Shown here piece by piece: positions 7,216 to 15,345 of a stretch of 38,895 nt of DNA. Each line of letters starts with the position of its first letter. Within the stretch, counting starts at the first letter, position 1. The DNA comes from CAZETJ01 sp964514575 (GTDB lineage Bacteria; Patescibacteriota; Saccharimonadia; Saccharimonadales; UBA10212). Where the stretch lies: assembly GCA_964514575.1 (NCBI GenBank), contig CAZETJ010000005.1:1-38895 (forward strand), given 5' to 3'. The notes below the pieces were generated by a model. That model was not told the origin of the DNA, searched no databases, and saw nothing but the letters and a program-made list of their open reading frames with translations. The translations under genes and the position numbers were made by a program.

Positions 7216-7223
7216 TGATTCAT

Positions 7224-7232
7224 ATTTTAACA
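7224..7232 (-). promoter_or_regulatory. extended -10 promoter of ndk (leaderless)
   Basis: Minus-strand TGT-TAAAAT ends 8 nt before the ATG at 7215, predicting a leaderless or nearly leaderless transcript. Confidence 0.5.
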
Positions 7233-7294
7233 GGTTGAATGAGTCATGCAAGTTGAATATTTTTTGTGTTCAAAAACTGCGTCGTACAATATTC

Positions 7295-7303
7295 TGCTAG
7301 AAT
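7295..7303 (+). promoter_or_regulatory. extended -10 promoter of xer (leaderless)
   Basis: TGC-TAGAAT ends 7 nt before the ATG at 7311. No -35 and no Shine-Dalgarno sequence. Confidence 0.55.
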
Positions 7304-7310
7304 AAAGCTT

Positions 7311-8234
7311 ATGGCTTCTACATCGTACGACCAAGCCGTAGCTGACTTTTTAGAGTACCTAGAGCTTGAGCAAAACCGCTCGGCCAAGACGATTGCCAAC
7401 TACAGCCACTACCTCACCCGACTGAGCGACTTTGCTGGTGATATTAAACTATCTGACATTGACCCCGAGCTAATTCGAAAGTGGCGGCTATGGCTAAATC
7501 GACTGGGAACTAACACTTCTGACGAGTTATCGAAGGTTACCCAGAACTACCATCTGATCGCCCTGCGCTCTTTCCTGCGTTTTTGTGCCAAGCGAGGGCT
7601 AACTGCCCTGTCAGCTGATAAAATCGAGCTGGCCCGCACCCAGCGACCGCAGGTTACCTTTTTGAACCCCGAAGAGCTTGGCAGATTAGCCGCTCAGCCC
7701 GACACCTCAAAGGTGGCTGGCGCCCGCGACCGAGCAATTATCGAGCTATTGTTCTCTAGTGGCCTTCGTGTCAGTGAACTGGTTGGCTTGGACCGCGACC
7801 ACATAAACCTGGAGAGGGGCGAGTTCATGGTCCGCGGCAAGGGCCAAAAAGACCGGCCAATTTTTATAAGCCCAGAGGCTGCCGGTTGGATTAAAAAATA
7901 CCTGGAGCTGCGCCAAGATAATTCCAAATCATTATTTGTCCGCTACAGCGGCTCCAAAAAGGTCAACACTAGTGGTAATTTCAGTCGTTTGACGGCCCGC
8001 AGCGTACAGCGAATGGTTGCCCGCTACGCCCGGTTGGCTGGCATCACCAAGCACGTCAGTCCGCATACGCTAAGACACTCGTTTGCCACCGATCTTTTGA
8101 TGAACGGTGCTGATTTGCGCTCCGTACAGGCTATGCTTGGGCACTCTAATATCGCTACTACTCAGATCTATACGCACGTGACCGATCCGCACCTTAAAGC
8201 GGTGCATGAAAAGTTTCATACTAAACGTAAGTAA
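7311..8234 (+). CDS. xerD: tyrosine recombinase XerC/XerD-like
   Basis: A site-specific recombinase of 307 aa, presumably resolving chromosome dimers at a dif site. The N-terminal SAM-like core-binding domain (about 1-95) precedes the catalytic domain with all residues in place: R153 (SGLRVSE), K177 (RGKGQKDR), H252 and R255 (PHTLRHSFA), H278 (LGHSN) and nucleophile Y287 (QIYTHV). An in-frame upstream start exists at 7266, but MASTSYDQ at 7311 fits the family and the extended -10. XerD versus XerC cannot be decided by eye; this is the only tyrosine recombinase in the window. It might also act at the RNase J 3'-end repeats, which is speculation. Confidence 0.93.
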   Translation: MASTSYDQAVADFLEYLELEQNRSAKTIANYSHYLTRLSDFAGDIKLSDIDPELIRKWRLWLNRLGTNTSDELSKVTQNYHLIALRSFLRFCAKRGLTALSADKIELARTQRPQVTFLNPEELGRLAAQPDTSKVAGARDRAIIELLFSSGLRVSELVGLDRDHINLERGEFMVRGKGQKDRPIFISPEAAGWIKKYLELRQDNSKSLFVRYSGSKKVNTSGNFSRLTARSVQRMVARYARLAGITKHVSPHTLRHSFATDLLMNGADLRSVQAMLGHSNIATTQIYTHVTDPHLKAVHEKFHTKRK

Positions 8235-8252
8235 TTTATTTTCGCCGGTTTT

Positions 8253-8261
8253 TGTTATAAA
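8253..8261 (+). promoter_or_regulatory. extended -10 promoter of the cutinase gene
   Basis: TGT-TATAAA is an extended -10 with 5/6 match. It would start transcription near 8268 and give a leader of about 79 nt that contains the hairpin at 8291-8310. Confidence 0.5.
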
Positions 8262-8268
8262 ACGTAGT

Positions 8269-8282
8269 TAGACTTCCTTTTG
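8269..8282. repeat. 14-bp inverted repeat, left copy, flanking the cutinase unit
   Basis: TAGACTTCCTTTTG is the exact reverse complement of CAAAAGGAAGTCTA at 9545-9558. The two copies bracket the cutinase gene and its terminator, and the left one coincides with the predicted mRNA 5' end. Confidence 0.7.
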
Positions 8283-8290
8283 GTCTGAAG

Positions 8291-8310
8291 AGGCGCCTTA
8301 AGTGGCGCCT
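8291..8310 (+). other. hairpin in the cutinase 5' leader
   Basis: AGGCGCC and GGCGCCT form a perfect 7-bp stem around TTAAGT. No T-run follows. It may be a leader structure, or the terminator of xer. Confidence 0.5.
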
Positions 8311-8346
8311 GACCTTTGACAACTTCTAGCTAAAGGCAGGCTGCGA

Positions 8347-9501
8347 ATGTCGCGGTTCCAGAAAATAGCCGCTTTGGCGGCCCTTATCGGCTGCGCGACT
8401 GTTGGTGCGCAATCAACAAATGCCGCCAGGGGTTCGACTACAACACGCACGGATGACGGATGTCAGAGTCCAACCATCGAAAAGTTCTCCTACGCGGCTA
8501 ACAACGCGGGCGCAGGACAGTTGATCTTCAGCTTCAGCCTGACGTTCTCTTACACCTTTCAGTACAACGATGACAACGTCACCGCAGCCTTCTACGGATA
8601 CGGTGGAACCTACATCCAGAATTTCTACGGATGGGACTATGGATCGACCGGTTTCGACCATCCCGCTTTTGCGAGGATCACAATCCGGTTCCACACCCTT
8701 CCGATGACGCTGCCGACAAATCCTTCCAAATACTTTCCGCCGACCGAGTACCTGACTCTGGCGTCGTTCAGCTGCGGCTACAACGAAGATTCGCTGGTGA
8801 TGAAACCTCCGGCAACACCGAAACCAGCTGCAATAATGCCCCCGGCCTGCCCGGACTACACGATCATCGACAACCGGGGCTCTGGGCGACCAAAGGGCGA
8901 AATCAGTCCAGCCGGCGCAGCTTTCGTATCTACCTTCGAGAGCCTACACGCCGGCCTGAACGTCCAGGTCATCTCGAATCCCTACCCGGCTGCCGGAAGT
9001 TGGGTCGACATGCTGGGGGCTGCGACCAAAATCGGTTTCCTCGGTAAGTACCACGCTTCGGTAGTGGTCGGGAAGAAGTGGCTGGCAAGTCAGCTTTCCA
9101 AGCTGAAGAACCGCTGCCGAAAAACCCCGATCTACCTGGTTGGCTACAGCCAGGGCGCACAAGCGGCGGCCGATGTGTACCAGTCAGGCGGCGCAAAATA
9201 CGTGGCCGGAATGGTGCTGTTCGGCGACCCGTATTTCAATGGTCAAGACACGGCCGTCGACAGGGTTCACCTCTACCGCTCGCCAAAGAGCGAGTTCCAT
9301 CCGCTCAACGGCAGGCTGGGCGACCGTTCGCTCTTCAGCAGACAGAAAGTTCGTCTTGTGCTGTCCTTCTGCCACCAGTACGACCCGGTGTGTCAAGGAT
9401 TGCCGGCCTACTACGCCAAGTATCGCCTGAAGTACCACAAGGACTACGCCCTACTGGGGGAGCCCCAGCAAGCGGCGAATTACTTCTTCAGCCACAGCTA
9501 G
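8347..9501 (+). CDS. secreted cutinase-family serine esterase
   Basis: A 384-aa exported alpha/beta hydrolase. The signal peptide has a basic start (MSRFQK) and an Ala-rich core, with probable cleavage near AQSTNA. A beta-rich domain of unknown kind (about 30-150) and a Pro-rich linker precede a cutinase domain beginning CPDYTIIDNRGSG. The triad is visible: S268 in GYSQG, D346 in CHQYDPVC with the family's disulfide cysteines, and H364 in KYHKDY. Cutinases and their actinobacterial relatives hydrolyse ester bonds in cutin, lipids or phospholipids. Codons are GC-rich with mostly C-ending Phe, Tyr and Asn, unlike neighbours, which suggests transfer; cutinases are common in Actinobacteria. It has its own promoter, leader and hairpin terminator. 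The Shine-Dalgarno sequence is weak. Confidence 0.88.
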   Translation: MSRFQKIAALAALIGCATVGAQSTNAARGSTTTRTDDGCQSPTIEKFSYAANNAGAGQLIFSFSLTFSYTFQYNDDNVTAAFYGYGGTYIQNFYGWDYGSTGFDHPAFARITIRFHTLPMTLPTNPSKYFPPTEYLTLASFSCGYNEDSLVMKPPATPKPAAIMPPACPDYTIIDNRGSGRPKGEISPAGAAFVSTFESLHAGLNVQVISNPYPAAGSWVDMLGAATKIGFLGKYHASVVVGKKWLASQLSKLKNRCRKTPIYLVGYSQGAQAAADVYQSGGAKYVAGMVLFGDPYFNGQDTAVDRVHLYRSPKSEFHPLNGRLGDRSLFSRQKVRLVLSFCHQYDPVCQGLPAYYAKYRLKYHKDYALLGEPQQAANYFFSHS

Positions 9502-9510
9502 AAGCAAGCA

Positions 9511-9539
9511 GCCCGGGCGGGAGAACCTCCCGCCCGGGC
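9511..9539 (+). terminator. GC-only hairpin terminator of the cutinase gene
   Basis: A perfect 13-bp stem (9511-9523 with 9527-9539), almost entirely G and C, encloses AAC nine nt after the stop codon. No U-tract follows, so it resembles the U-less hairpins proposed for Actinobacteria. It may also serve the convergent methyltransferase gene. Confidence 0.75.
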
Positions 9540-9544
9540 CAAAT

Positions 9545-9558
9545 CAAAAGGAAGTCTA
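9545..9558. repeat. 14-bp inverted repeat, right copy
   Basis: CAAAAGGAAGTCTA is the exact inverse of 8269-8282 and lies between the cutinase terminator and the end of the methyltransferase gene. Confidence 0.7.
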
Positions 9559-9563
9559 TTTTA

Positions 9564-10649
9564 TTAAATTAGTCCGGGGATAAAACGATATCTAACTTTT
9601 TTGCAATAAACCACATAGTCAGGGTCGGCAGACAAGTGGCGTTCTTCGGTTATAGCCCGCATGAAGTAGATGAACGACCATACCAACATACCGCCAATGG
9701 CTGGTAGGCTCAGAACCGGCAATAGGCTTATCCACCAGGCCAGATTTTTAGAAATGTATGCTGGGTGCCGAACCAATCTATAGGGTCCATAGTCCACAAT
9801 ACCCCGGTTGGTTAAGTTCGAGGCCTTTGGCCCCAAGGCGACTGAAGCTGAAGCGTAGAAACCCATCAGGAGCAGGCCCCCTAAGCGCAACCAGAAGGTA
9901 GCGGTTGGTGAGGCGAAGCTGGCGTAGTCATTCGCGTGCCACGGAACATAGTTTCCTACTAGGCTGTTGAATGGTGGGTAGCAAAGAAGTAAGACCAGCC
10001 AGCCCAAGATCGTTGGTTCAACCGAACGAAGAGAATTTTTTAACCGACTTGATTCAAAAATATAACCGAACGCGAAAAAACCCGTATCTGTAACCAGGAA
10101 TAAAGAGAATAGCATCGGATAGATTAAAAAGTTGAAGTTGTTGATTGTAAACAGCTGGCTCACCGGACCAAGGCCATCAATCCCCTGCCTGAAGCTATCG
10201 TAATTACTAATTAAAAAGTTCAGCATCATCGGTATGAAATAGAACTTCACGATACTGAACAATAACGCCCTTTTCTCTATTCTGGAGATGCGGCTTAGCG
10301 GATGCGTGTAGTCTCTAGGCCCAGTTTTTACGAATTGAGCGATACCAACTGCTAGGCTCTGGAGGGCAGCAATCGCTAGAGGCCCTTTTGATGTTCTAAC
10401 TTTCTCAACTGGCGCTAACAGGTAAAAACCCAGGGCATAAAGGGCGTACATAATTGCCAAGTAAAATAGAATCGTTTGTGTTGAGGAAGACAAAAAACCC
10501 TTGTAGTAGCTAAGATAGCGGTAAGCAATTAATGACAGCCAGATAAGGAGCTGAGTGGATAGTAGCCCCTTCAACCGTATGCGCCAATAAATCTTAGCGC
10601 CAAAAAAGGAAGCTTTGAGGCTCAATGTCCTCGTTTCCATTGATTTCAT
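9564..10649 (-). CDS. integral membrane methyltransferase, ICMT/PEMT-like
   Basis: A 361-aa polytopic membrane protein with about eight hydrophobic segments. The C-terminal third carries the signature of the isoprenylcysteine carboxyl methyltransferase/phospholipid methyltransferase group: YGPYRLVRHPAYISKNLAWW, then TEERHLSADPDYVVYCKKVRYRFIPGL. Such enzymes use S-adenosylmethionine to methylate membrane-embedded substrates; the substrate here is unknown. The ATG at 10649 lies 7 nt after TGT-TATAAT, a perfect extended -10, so the mRNA should be leaderless. It lies between two GC-rich exported-protein genes but has host-like base composition. Confidence 0.8.
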   Translation of the reverse strand: MKSMETRTLSLKASFFGAKIYWRIRLKGLLSTQLLIWLSLIAYRYLSYYKGFLSSSTQTILFYLAIMYALYALGFYLLAPVEKVRTSKGPLAIAALQSLAVGIAQFVKTGPRDYTHPLSRISRIEKRALLFSIVKFYFIPMMLNFLISNYDSFRQGIDGLGPVSQLFTINNFNFLIYPMLFSLFLVTDTGFFAFGYIFESSRLKNSLRSVEPTILGWLVLLLCYPPFNSLVGNYVPWHANDYASFASPTATFWLRLGGLLLMGFYASASVALGPKASNLTNRGIVDYGPYRLVRHPAYISKNLAWWISLLPVLSLPAIGGMLVWSFIYFMRAITEERHLSADPDYVVYCKKVRYRFIPGLI

Positions 10650-10656
10650 TATAAAT

Positions 10657-10665
10657 ATTATAACA
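10657..10665 (-). promoter_or_regulatory. consensus extended -10 promoter of the ICMT-like gene (leaderless)
   Basis: Minus-strand TGT-TATAAT (6/6 plus extension) ends 7 nt before the ATG. Confidence 0.7.
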
Positions 10666-10689
10666 AGCGTAAGAGCTATAAGTTTTTTA

Positions 10690-10719
10690 CCGGAGGCGCG
10701 CAGATCTGCGCGCCTCCGG
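10690..10719 (-). terminator. 30-nt perfect palindrome ending the GC-rich 10735 gene
   Basis: CCGGAGGCGCGCAGA and its exact complement form a 15-bp palindrome, 15 nt after the stop of the secreted protein gene. On the minus strand it is followed by TAAAAAAC and not a U-tract. It resembles the cutinase hairpin in being long, GC-rich and U-less. Confidence 0.65.
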
Positions 10720-10734
10720 CTTGTGTCCTTGGTG

Positions 10735-11763
10735 TTAGCCGGCGTTTATCCCGGCCGTGTTGATCGACGGTAGGCCGTATTTGCAGGGATCGATATTCCC
10801 CTTCAGCCATCTGCCGTTCGATGGATCGTCGGTGATGTACTGGTTCGAGTTGGACAACTTCTTGTTCGGATCGAACGTCAGCAGGCTCGCGTAGAAATTG
10901 ACCCAGCCGCCCCAGTTCGGGGGGACTGTGAAGCTCGTTACCCCTGCAAGGGGCAACTCACAGCTATCCAGCAGCTTGGTCCAGCCAGGCCCGTTGGTGT
11001 CGTAGTACCAGAACCGGACCCACAGCATTGGGATAGCTGTATACCCGCTGGTGCAGACGACCTTGCCGCCGTAGACGTTGAAGCCGGTCGTCATCACTGT
11101 TCCGTCCGCAATGCCGGAGGTCCTATTGGACGCCGGCACTACATCGGTAGGTGGCGACGGAGGCAAAGCCTGCCAGTTGCTGCAACTTCCTGTAGCGGTC
11201 GACGGACCGCAATGGAAGGTTGCTGGGAGACTCACTCGTGGCGGAGGACCATCGCTTACGCTGTATGCACCTTGACCACCGAAGGCGTTCTGCCAATCGC
11301 AGTAGGCGTCTCCTGAGCCGTTGAACGGCTGGATGCTCGGCGCCTGCGTGCCTATAGCCGTGTAGTTGCCGAGCAGGGCCGTGACGGTGATCAGGGGCGT
11401 AGTAGCTGCCTGATGCGCATTCGTCTTGGGCGTCGACAGCTTGACCGTGAGGTTCAGCTTGTAGCCGCCCGCGATGAAGCCTTTCACCGACTTGCCGACG
11501 CCGCTAGACAACTGGACCGGCAGCGGAGCACCAGAGGCGTCCGTCTCGCCGACAATCGTCCAGCGAACACTGGGCAGAAACGTCTTCTTGCCGACGCGGC
11601 CCGAGTAGACCAGGTTGACCTGGTTGCCCGAAACGGCCGGCGTGCCGACGCTAAGAACTGGTTTAGGCGGCGGCTTGGCCTTGAGGGGCTCAGCCGCACC
11701 GATGTTGACCGCCACGAGAAGAACCGCGGCAGCCCCGACAATGGTTGTCAAAATCCGCTCCAT
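10735..11763 (-). CDS. secreted protein of unknown function, GC-rich
   Basis: A 342-aa exported protein. The signal peptide comprises MERILTTIVG and a hydrophobic core to about residue 24, ending near GAAEP. A Lys/Pro-rich stretch and an Ig-like beta-rich segment (about 35-130) follow, then a Cys-containing C-terminal region with many Trp, Gly and Pro residues. I recognise no family. It is GC-rich with C-ending codons, like the cutinase. GGGAAGG lies 4 nt before the ATG as a strong Shine-Dalgarno, behind a leader of about 75 nt, a near-consensus promoter, and a palindromic terminator downstream. It probably acts at the cell surface or on a host or neighbour cell (inference). Confidence 0.8.
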   Translation of the reverse strand: MERILTTIVGAAAVLLVAVNIGAAEPLKAKPPPKPVLSVGTPAVSGNQVNLVYSGRVGKKTFLPSVRWTIVGETDASGAPLPVQLSSGVGKSVKGFIAGGYKLNLTVKLSTPKTNAHQAATTPLITVTALLGNYTAIGTQAPSIQPFNGSGDAYCDWQNAFGGQGAYSVSDGPPPRVSLPATFHCGPSTATGSCSNWQALPPSPPTDVVPASNRTSGIADGTVMTTGFNVYGGKVVCTSGYTAIPMLWVRFWYYDTNGPGWTKLLDSCELPLAGVTSFTVPPNWGGWVNFYASLLTFDPNKKLSNSNQYITDDPSNGRWLKGNIDPCKYGLPSINTAGINAG

Positions 11764-11837
11764 GTTGCCTTCCCTTCAGATGTCGAGGAAAACTGCTGCC
11801 GCGTCCTAACACGGCTTGAAGCGTCCACCTTAGGACA
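11764..11837 (-). other. structured 5' leader of the 10735 gene
   Basis: The predicted leader of about 75 nt contains GTCCTAA and TTAGGAC arms (7 bp) and ends with the Shine-Dalgarno GGGAAGG. Such a leader is absent from most other genes in this window. Confidence 0.45.
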
Positions 11838-11842
11838 GGTGA

Positions 11843-11871
11843 ATTATAACATAACACTAGCACTATGGCAA
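11843..11871 (-). promoter_or_regulatory. near-consensus promoter of the 10735 gene
   Basis: The minus strand reads TTGCCA (5/6), a 17-nt spacer and TATAAT (6/6) with an upstream TGT extension. This is one of the strongest promoters in the window. Confidence 0.8.
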
Positions 11872-11880
11872 TAGAGGTAG

Positions 11881-12624
11881 CTACCGGTCGATTTGAACAC
11901 TGTCCAGAATTTTATTCCAGGTTGTCTGGTTGGCTTGCCAGTTGGGGGTCGTAGCTGAAAGTAGGACGTAGTACCACGTAGTTTTACCAGCCAACCAGAG
12001 GATTAGGCCCTCTTTTTGGATAGGCAGAGAAGATGAGGCCGAGCTGCTGCGGCTAAATAACAAATTCATTCGCCAGGCATTATTCTTTACATGTGTGTTT
12101 TTAAACGAGCTGATTTTTCCGAAGCTAATGCCATAGTTATCGGATGTATGCCCGGCGGCAAATTGAAAAAGGGGCCACAAGGAACTGCCCTGAGGTGATA
12201 CAGCGGCCGCGTTTTTGCTGACTTCTGCTAGGTACGCCGCAGTGGGAGTTGGTTGGTCGGTACATGTAGCCAGCAGCACCCCCACAGTGGTCGGACTACC
12301 GCTAACCGCCTTGTAGAAAACGGCTTGGGCGGGAGAGATAGAGATGGATTCTTGGTTAAAGGCCGTTGGTTTCAGAAAAGAAATGCCCTGGTGCTGGCTT
12401 TTATCACAGGCCGTATAGCTTGAAAGGCCTAGCCATTTCTGCGTAGCAAAGCCTGATGAATTGGCAGGCGCCCGCCCAGGCCATACTAGATAGACAGTAA
12501 AGGCCACCAAGCCAAGGACAACTAAGAGACCAACCGTAAGCTCAATCAGGGTCCGTTTGTGCCGAATCTTCTCCAGGACTGAGCTTGGCAGGTTTATGTT
12601 CGGAGGTGGTAATGTATCGTTCAT
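11881..12624 (-). CDS. single-pass membrane protein at the end of the pilin operon, unknown function
   Basis: A 247-aa protein with a short cytosolic N-terminus, one transmembrane helix (about residues 27-50) and a Ser/Ala/Thr-rich extracytoplasmic domain. No family recognised. It starts 7 nt after the pilX-like gene, so it is the last gene of the minor-pilin operon and probably a pilus accessory or surface protein (inference). Confidence 0.7.
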   Translation of the reverse strand: MNDTLPPPNINLPSSVLEKIRHKRTLIELTVGLLVVLGLVAFTVYLVWPGRAPANSSGFATQKWLGLSSYTACDKSQHQGISFLKPTAFNQESISISPAQAVFYKAVSGSPTTVGVLLATCTDQPTPTAAYLAEVSKNAAAVSPQGSSLWPLFQFAAGHTSDNYGISFGKISSFKNTHVKNNAWRMNLLFSRSSSASSSLPIQKEGLILWLAGKTTWYYVLLSATTPNWQANQTTWNKILDSVQIDR

Positions 12625-12631
12625 AGCTTAT

Positions 12632-14677
12632 TTAATTTGGAAAGTTGTTACATAAGGGCGGGTTAATAGCACCGTTATTGCATGTCTGGCCGCCACCGCT
12701 ACTAGAGCTGGAGGACGAGCTTGAACTACTGGAGCTTGAAGATGAGCTTGAAGAACTTGAACTGGCCCCTCCACTACTGCTACTAGAGCTGCTGCTGCTC
12801 GAGGAGTGCGTACAACCGCTGTCGCCCCCTGGAGACCAATTTGTATTGTTAGACTGGGCATTGGATCCACTTGCGTCACTGGCATCGGAACCAGTGGCGG
12901 AAGCAGCATATGGATTTGCCCATCCAAAATTGCCGAAGAAATCAAAGCTGCCGCTAGTTGACCAGCCCTGACTGGCATTGGCTGTTTGCGGGCCGCCGCC
13001 AGCGTTTGGACAGTATTGAACGCTCGCTGATACAAAGTGATAAGGACAACTGCCGCCTACAGACACGATGTAACCGCTGCCTGAGACGCTAGGAGCGCTA
13101 CAACTGGTACCGCCACTACTGCTACTGCCGGAACCGGAGCTGCTGGAGCTACTCGAACTTCCCGTACCCAGGGTGAAGGAAACTTCGTGGCCGCAAGCCG
13201 TTCCGGCGGAGTTGGAAGCACATAACTGATAATAATAAGTGTCTGTGCCACAATTAGAATGATAGACATGGGTCGCGCCATCACCTTTATAAACTGCCAC
13301 CCGGGAGTCGTTGACTAAAGCGCTGCCGCTACCGACACTGAAGGTGGCGGTGTATAGAGTGCAACCAGCGCTAGTGTTAGGCTGGGAGCCGGCGGTAGGT
13401 GCATTTGAAAAAGGCGAGCTCCCCCACGGCGGCGGGCTGTTCCCAGACCAGCGATAGTAAGCCTGGGTCGCTAGACCATTGGGGTTAATCGTTCCGCCAA
13501 ACTTCGTGAATGGGCTACTGCCGTTAGCACTGCCGGCAAACGGAACAGGGAGAGCCGTCGTGACAGTCGGCACCTGCGAAGTCGGATTTTGAATATTCAG
13601 GCCGCAGTAGGAGCTGTCGATAGTGACATTGGAGCCAGAAACGTTTAGGCGTTTGCAGATGGCCATGGCCTGGCGCAAGGCGTATTCCGGAGCGACTGTA
13701 TCAGTTGGGTCAATGTTTCCTGTGCTAGTTGTACCAGTGCCGGATATATCAATCCGGGCTTCCAGCCGCTTAACGGCACTGCCGGATTTGCCGGTTACAT
13801 CAACCACGGCCTGGGCATCGGTAAACGTGGTGACCTTGTTGCCAGCGTCATTGGCCTGGACCTCGACATCTGACTGGCCGTAGATTGGCGTGATGCGAAA
13901 GTAAAAATAACTGGCGCCGGCTGATGATAGCGCGTTAAGCACGATATTGCAGTCGTAGTCGGCCGTACCAGTGAAACCTATGACATTTTTGGTACCACAG
14001 TTGGTCGGTACAACACTGCCATCAGTGGTGGAGTATGGAATTTTGGTAACATTACCGCCGGCGCTGGTCGGATAGAAGAAGAAGGTTCTGGAAGCTGCCT
14101 CTACACCGCCCAAGGAACCGTTAGAGGGGATCGGATAAAGGCTAACTCGTAGGATCGGCGTGTAATTATTGGTGCTCCAGGTTGTGACGTCTTGCAGAGT
14201 CGTCCCCGGACCGGCTGGCTGACTAGCTTTGGTGCGATCGGTACTTTGCCAGGAAAACATAAATTGGTCGGGTGCGGCTGAAGTCGTAGCTTTGACGATT
14301 TCAGATTGGTCAGGCGGCAGATTTTGGTATTGCAAACTGGTCGGGCTTTCGTTGATCAGCACGCAGCTATATTGGGTTACGCCATCACCTGACAGATTGG
14401 AGCTAGCAAAAGCCTGCTGTCCGGACAAATCAGAGCACTTGCTGGCGGTGGCGCTAGGATTGGCTTTTAGGTAGGCAATGGCGTCGTTAATTCCCGACTG
14501 CGCAGCGTAATTAGCGGCCGTTGACAGCTGGTTATTTAGAGCATTGTGGGTCGCGCGGTTCATTATTTTTGCAAAACCCAGGCTGACAAGAGTTATCATG
14601 ACTATTAAAACGCTAACAATAACTATGGAGGCTAGACCATCCTGGCCACGTATCTTTTTAATTAGCCGCCAGTTCAT
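12632..14677 (-). CDS. PilX-like minor pilin with poly-serine tail
   Basis: A 681-aa protein. The N-terminus has one hydrophobic helix (GLASIVIVSVLIVMITLVSLGFAK) followed by the amphipathic region typical of PilX-type proteins (NQLSTAANYAAQSGINDAIAYL), without a canonical GFTxxE prepilin site. A long beta-rich ectodomain contains several Cys residues. The C-terminal 190 residues hold serine runs, the longest more than 20, separated by a Cys-containing module and ending in CNNGAINPPLCNNFPN. The serine tracts use mixed AGC/AGT/TCn codons, so they are not a simple DNA slippage repeat. Its start overlaps the previous gene by 4 nt (ATGA). It probably forms a pilus-tip or surface adhesin (inference). 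Confidence 0.75.
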   Translation of the reverse strand: MNWRLIKKIRGQDGLASIVIVSVLIVMITLVSLGFAKIMNRATHNALNNQLSTAANYAAQSGINDAIAYLKANPSATASKCSDLSGQQAFASSNLSGDGVTQYSCVLINESPTSLQYQNLPPDQSEIVKATTSAAPDQFMFSWQSTDRTKASQPAGPGTTLQDVTTWSTNNYTPILRVSLYPIPSNGSLGGVEAASRTFFFYPTSAGGNVTKIPYSTTDGSVVPTNCGTKNVIGFTGTADYDCNIVLNALSSAGASYFYFRITPIYGQSDVEVQANDAGNKVTTFTDAQAVVDVTGKSGSAVKRLEARIDISGTGTTSTGNIDPTDTVAPEYALRQAMAICKRLNVSGSNVTIDSSYCGLNIQNPTSQVPTVTTALPVPFAGSANGSSPFTKFGGTINPNGLATQAYYRWSGNSPPPWGSSPFSNAPTAGSQPNTSAGCTLYTATFSVGSGSALVNDSRVAVYKGDGATHVYHSNCGTDTYYYQLCASNSAGTACGHEVSFTLGTGSSSSSSSSGSGSSSSGGTSCSAPSVSGSGYIVSVGGSCPYHFVSASVQYCPNAGGGPQTANASQGWSTSGSFDFFGNFGWANPYAASATGSDASDASGSNAQSNNTNWSPGGDSGCTHSSSSSSSSSSSGGASSSSSSSSSSSSSSSSSSSSSSGGGQTCNNGAINPPLCNNFPN

Positions 14678-15345
14678 GCCCCTACCCCGTGGAAGGCGCT
14701 TGAATTTAAGCGGCTGACGGAACAGAACTGTTGCTTAGACGAGGAACCGTTGCAAAACACAGTCGTAATGTCGTTTTGATTGGTGTAGCCCAGCGCGTTG
14801 TCATCGCCATAGACCGCGACCATCGAGACGTTATAAAGGTTAGGGCTGCCGGAGGAGTCGGGCTGCGAAATGTCGAACTGCATCAGGCGCATCTTATTGC
14901 CAAGCAGTTCGCTAGGATTATTTAAAGCCGTGGTCCCGGCCGGGCAAGACGTAGCCGGATCGCAGGGCGCCGCACAGGCAGTAGAACCCGACAAGCTGTC
15001 GCGCAATAAACCGTAGTTGCCCCCCGCTCCGTATGTTTCTTGGCTGGATAGGTCAACTTCGTGATTGATATTGACTGTGTATCTAGTATTTCCCACGCAA
15101 TAATAAGTATAACCATTAGCGCTCGTTTTTAATGTAATTGAGGGTGCAGTTTGAATGTTATTTTTGATATCGGCTAGGATATTGGAAGCGGTTTGTTGGG
15201 TTTGAGTCGTAGAAACCCCTTTATAAAATAGGCGGCCGATCTCGATAAAGCCGGCTTGGGCACCCACTAAAATAATTGAGAAGATGGTCGTAGCTATGGT
15301 CAGTTCTATAATGGTAAACCCGGTTTGTTTTCTTAAACTTTTCAT
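14674..15345 (-). CDS. PilW-like minor pilin
   Basis: A 223-aa prepilin-like protein with MKSLRKQTGFTIIELTIATT, a standard class III site (G/F cleavage, Glu at +5) and a hydrophobic N-terminal helix. The ectodomain has several Cys residues. The ATG at 15345 overlaps the stop of the preceding gene as ATGA, which is why I prefer it over the upstream in-frame start at 15387. It sits in the minor-pilin operon. Confidence 0.8.
   Translation of the reverse strand: MKSLRKQTGFTIIELTIATTIFSIILVGAQAGFIEIGRLFYKGVSTTQTQQTASNILADIKNNIQTAPSITLKTSANGYTYYCVGNTRYTVNINHEVDLSSQETYGAGGNYGLLRDSLSGSTACAAPCDPATSCPAGTTALNNPSELLGNKMRLMQFDISQPDSSGSPNLYNVSMVAVYGDDNALGYTNQNDITTVFCNGSSSKQQFCSVSRLNSSAFHGVGA

Noticed and set aside
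8631..9572. Alternative frames inside and antisense to the cutinase gene.
   Set aside because: GC-rich coding DNA lengthens spurious frames. The cutinase frame has a signal peptide, catalytic triad and codon bias; the others have none.
12645..12971. Plus-strand frame of 108 codons rich in Leu and Glu.
   Set aside because: It is the antisense shadow of the poly-serine tract of the PilX-like gene; no promoter or Shine-Dalgarno sequence, and the sense gene sits in a coupled operon.
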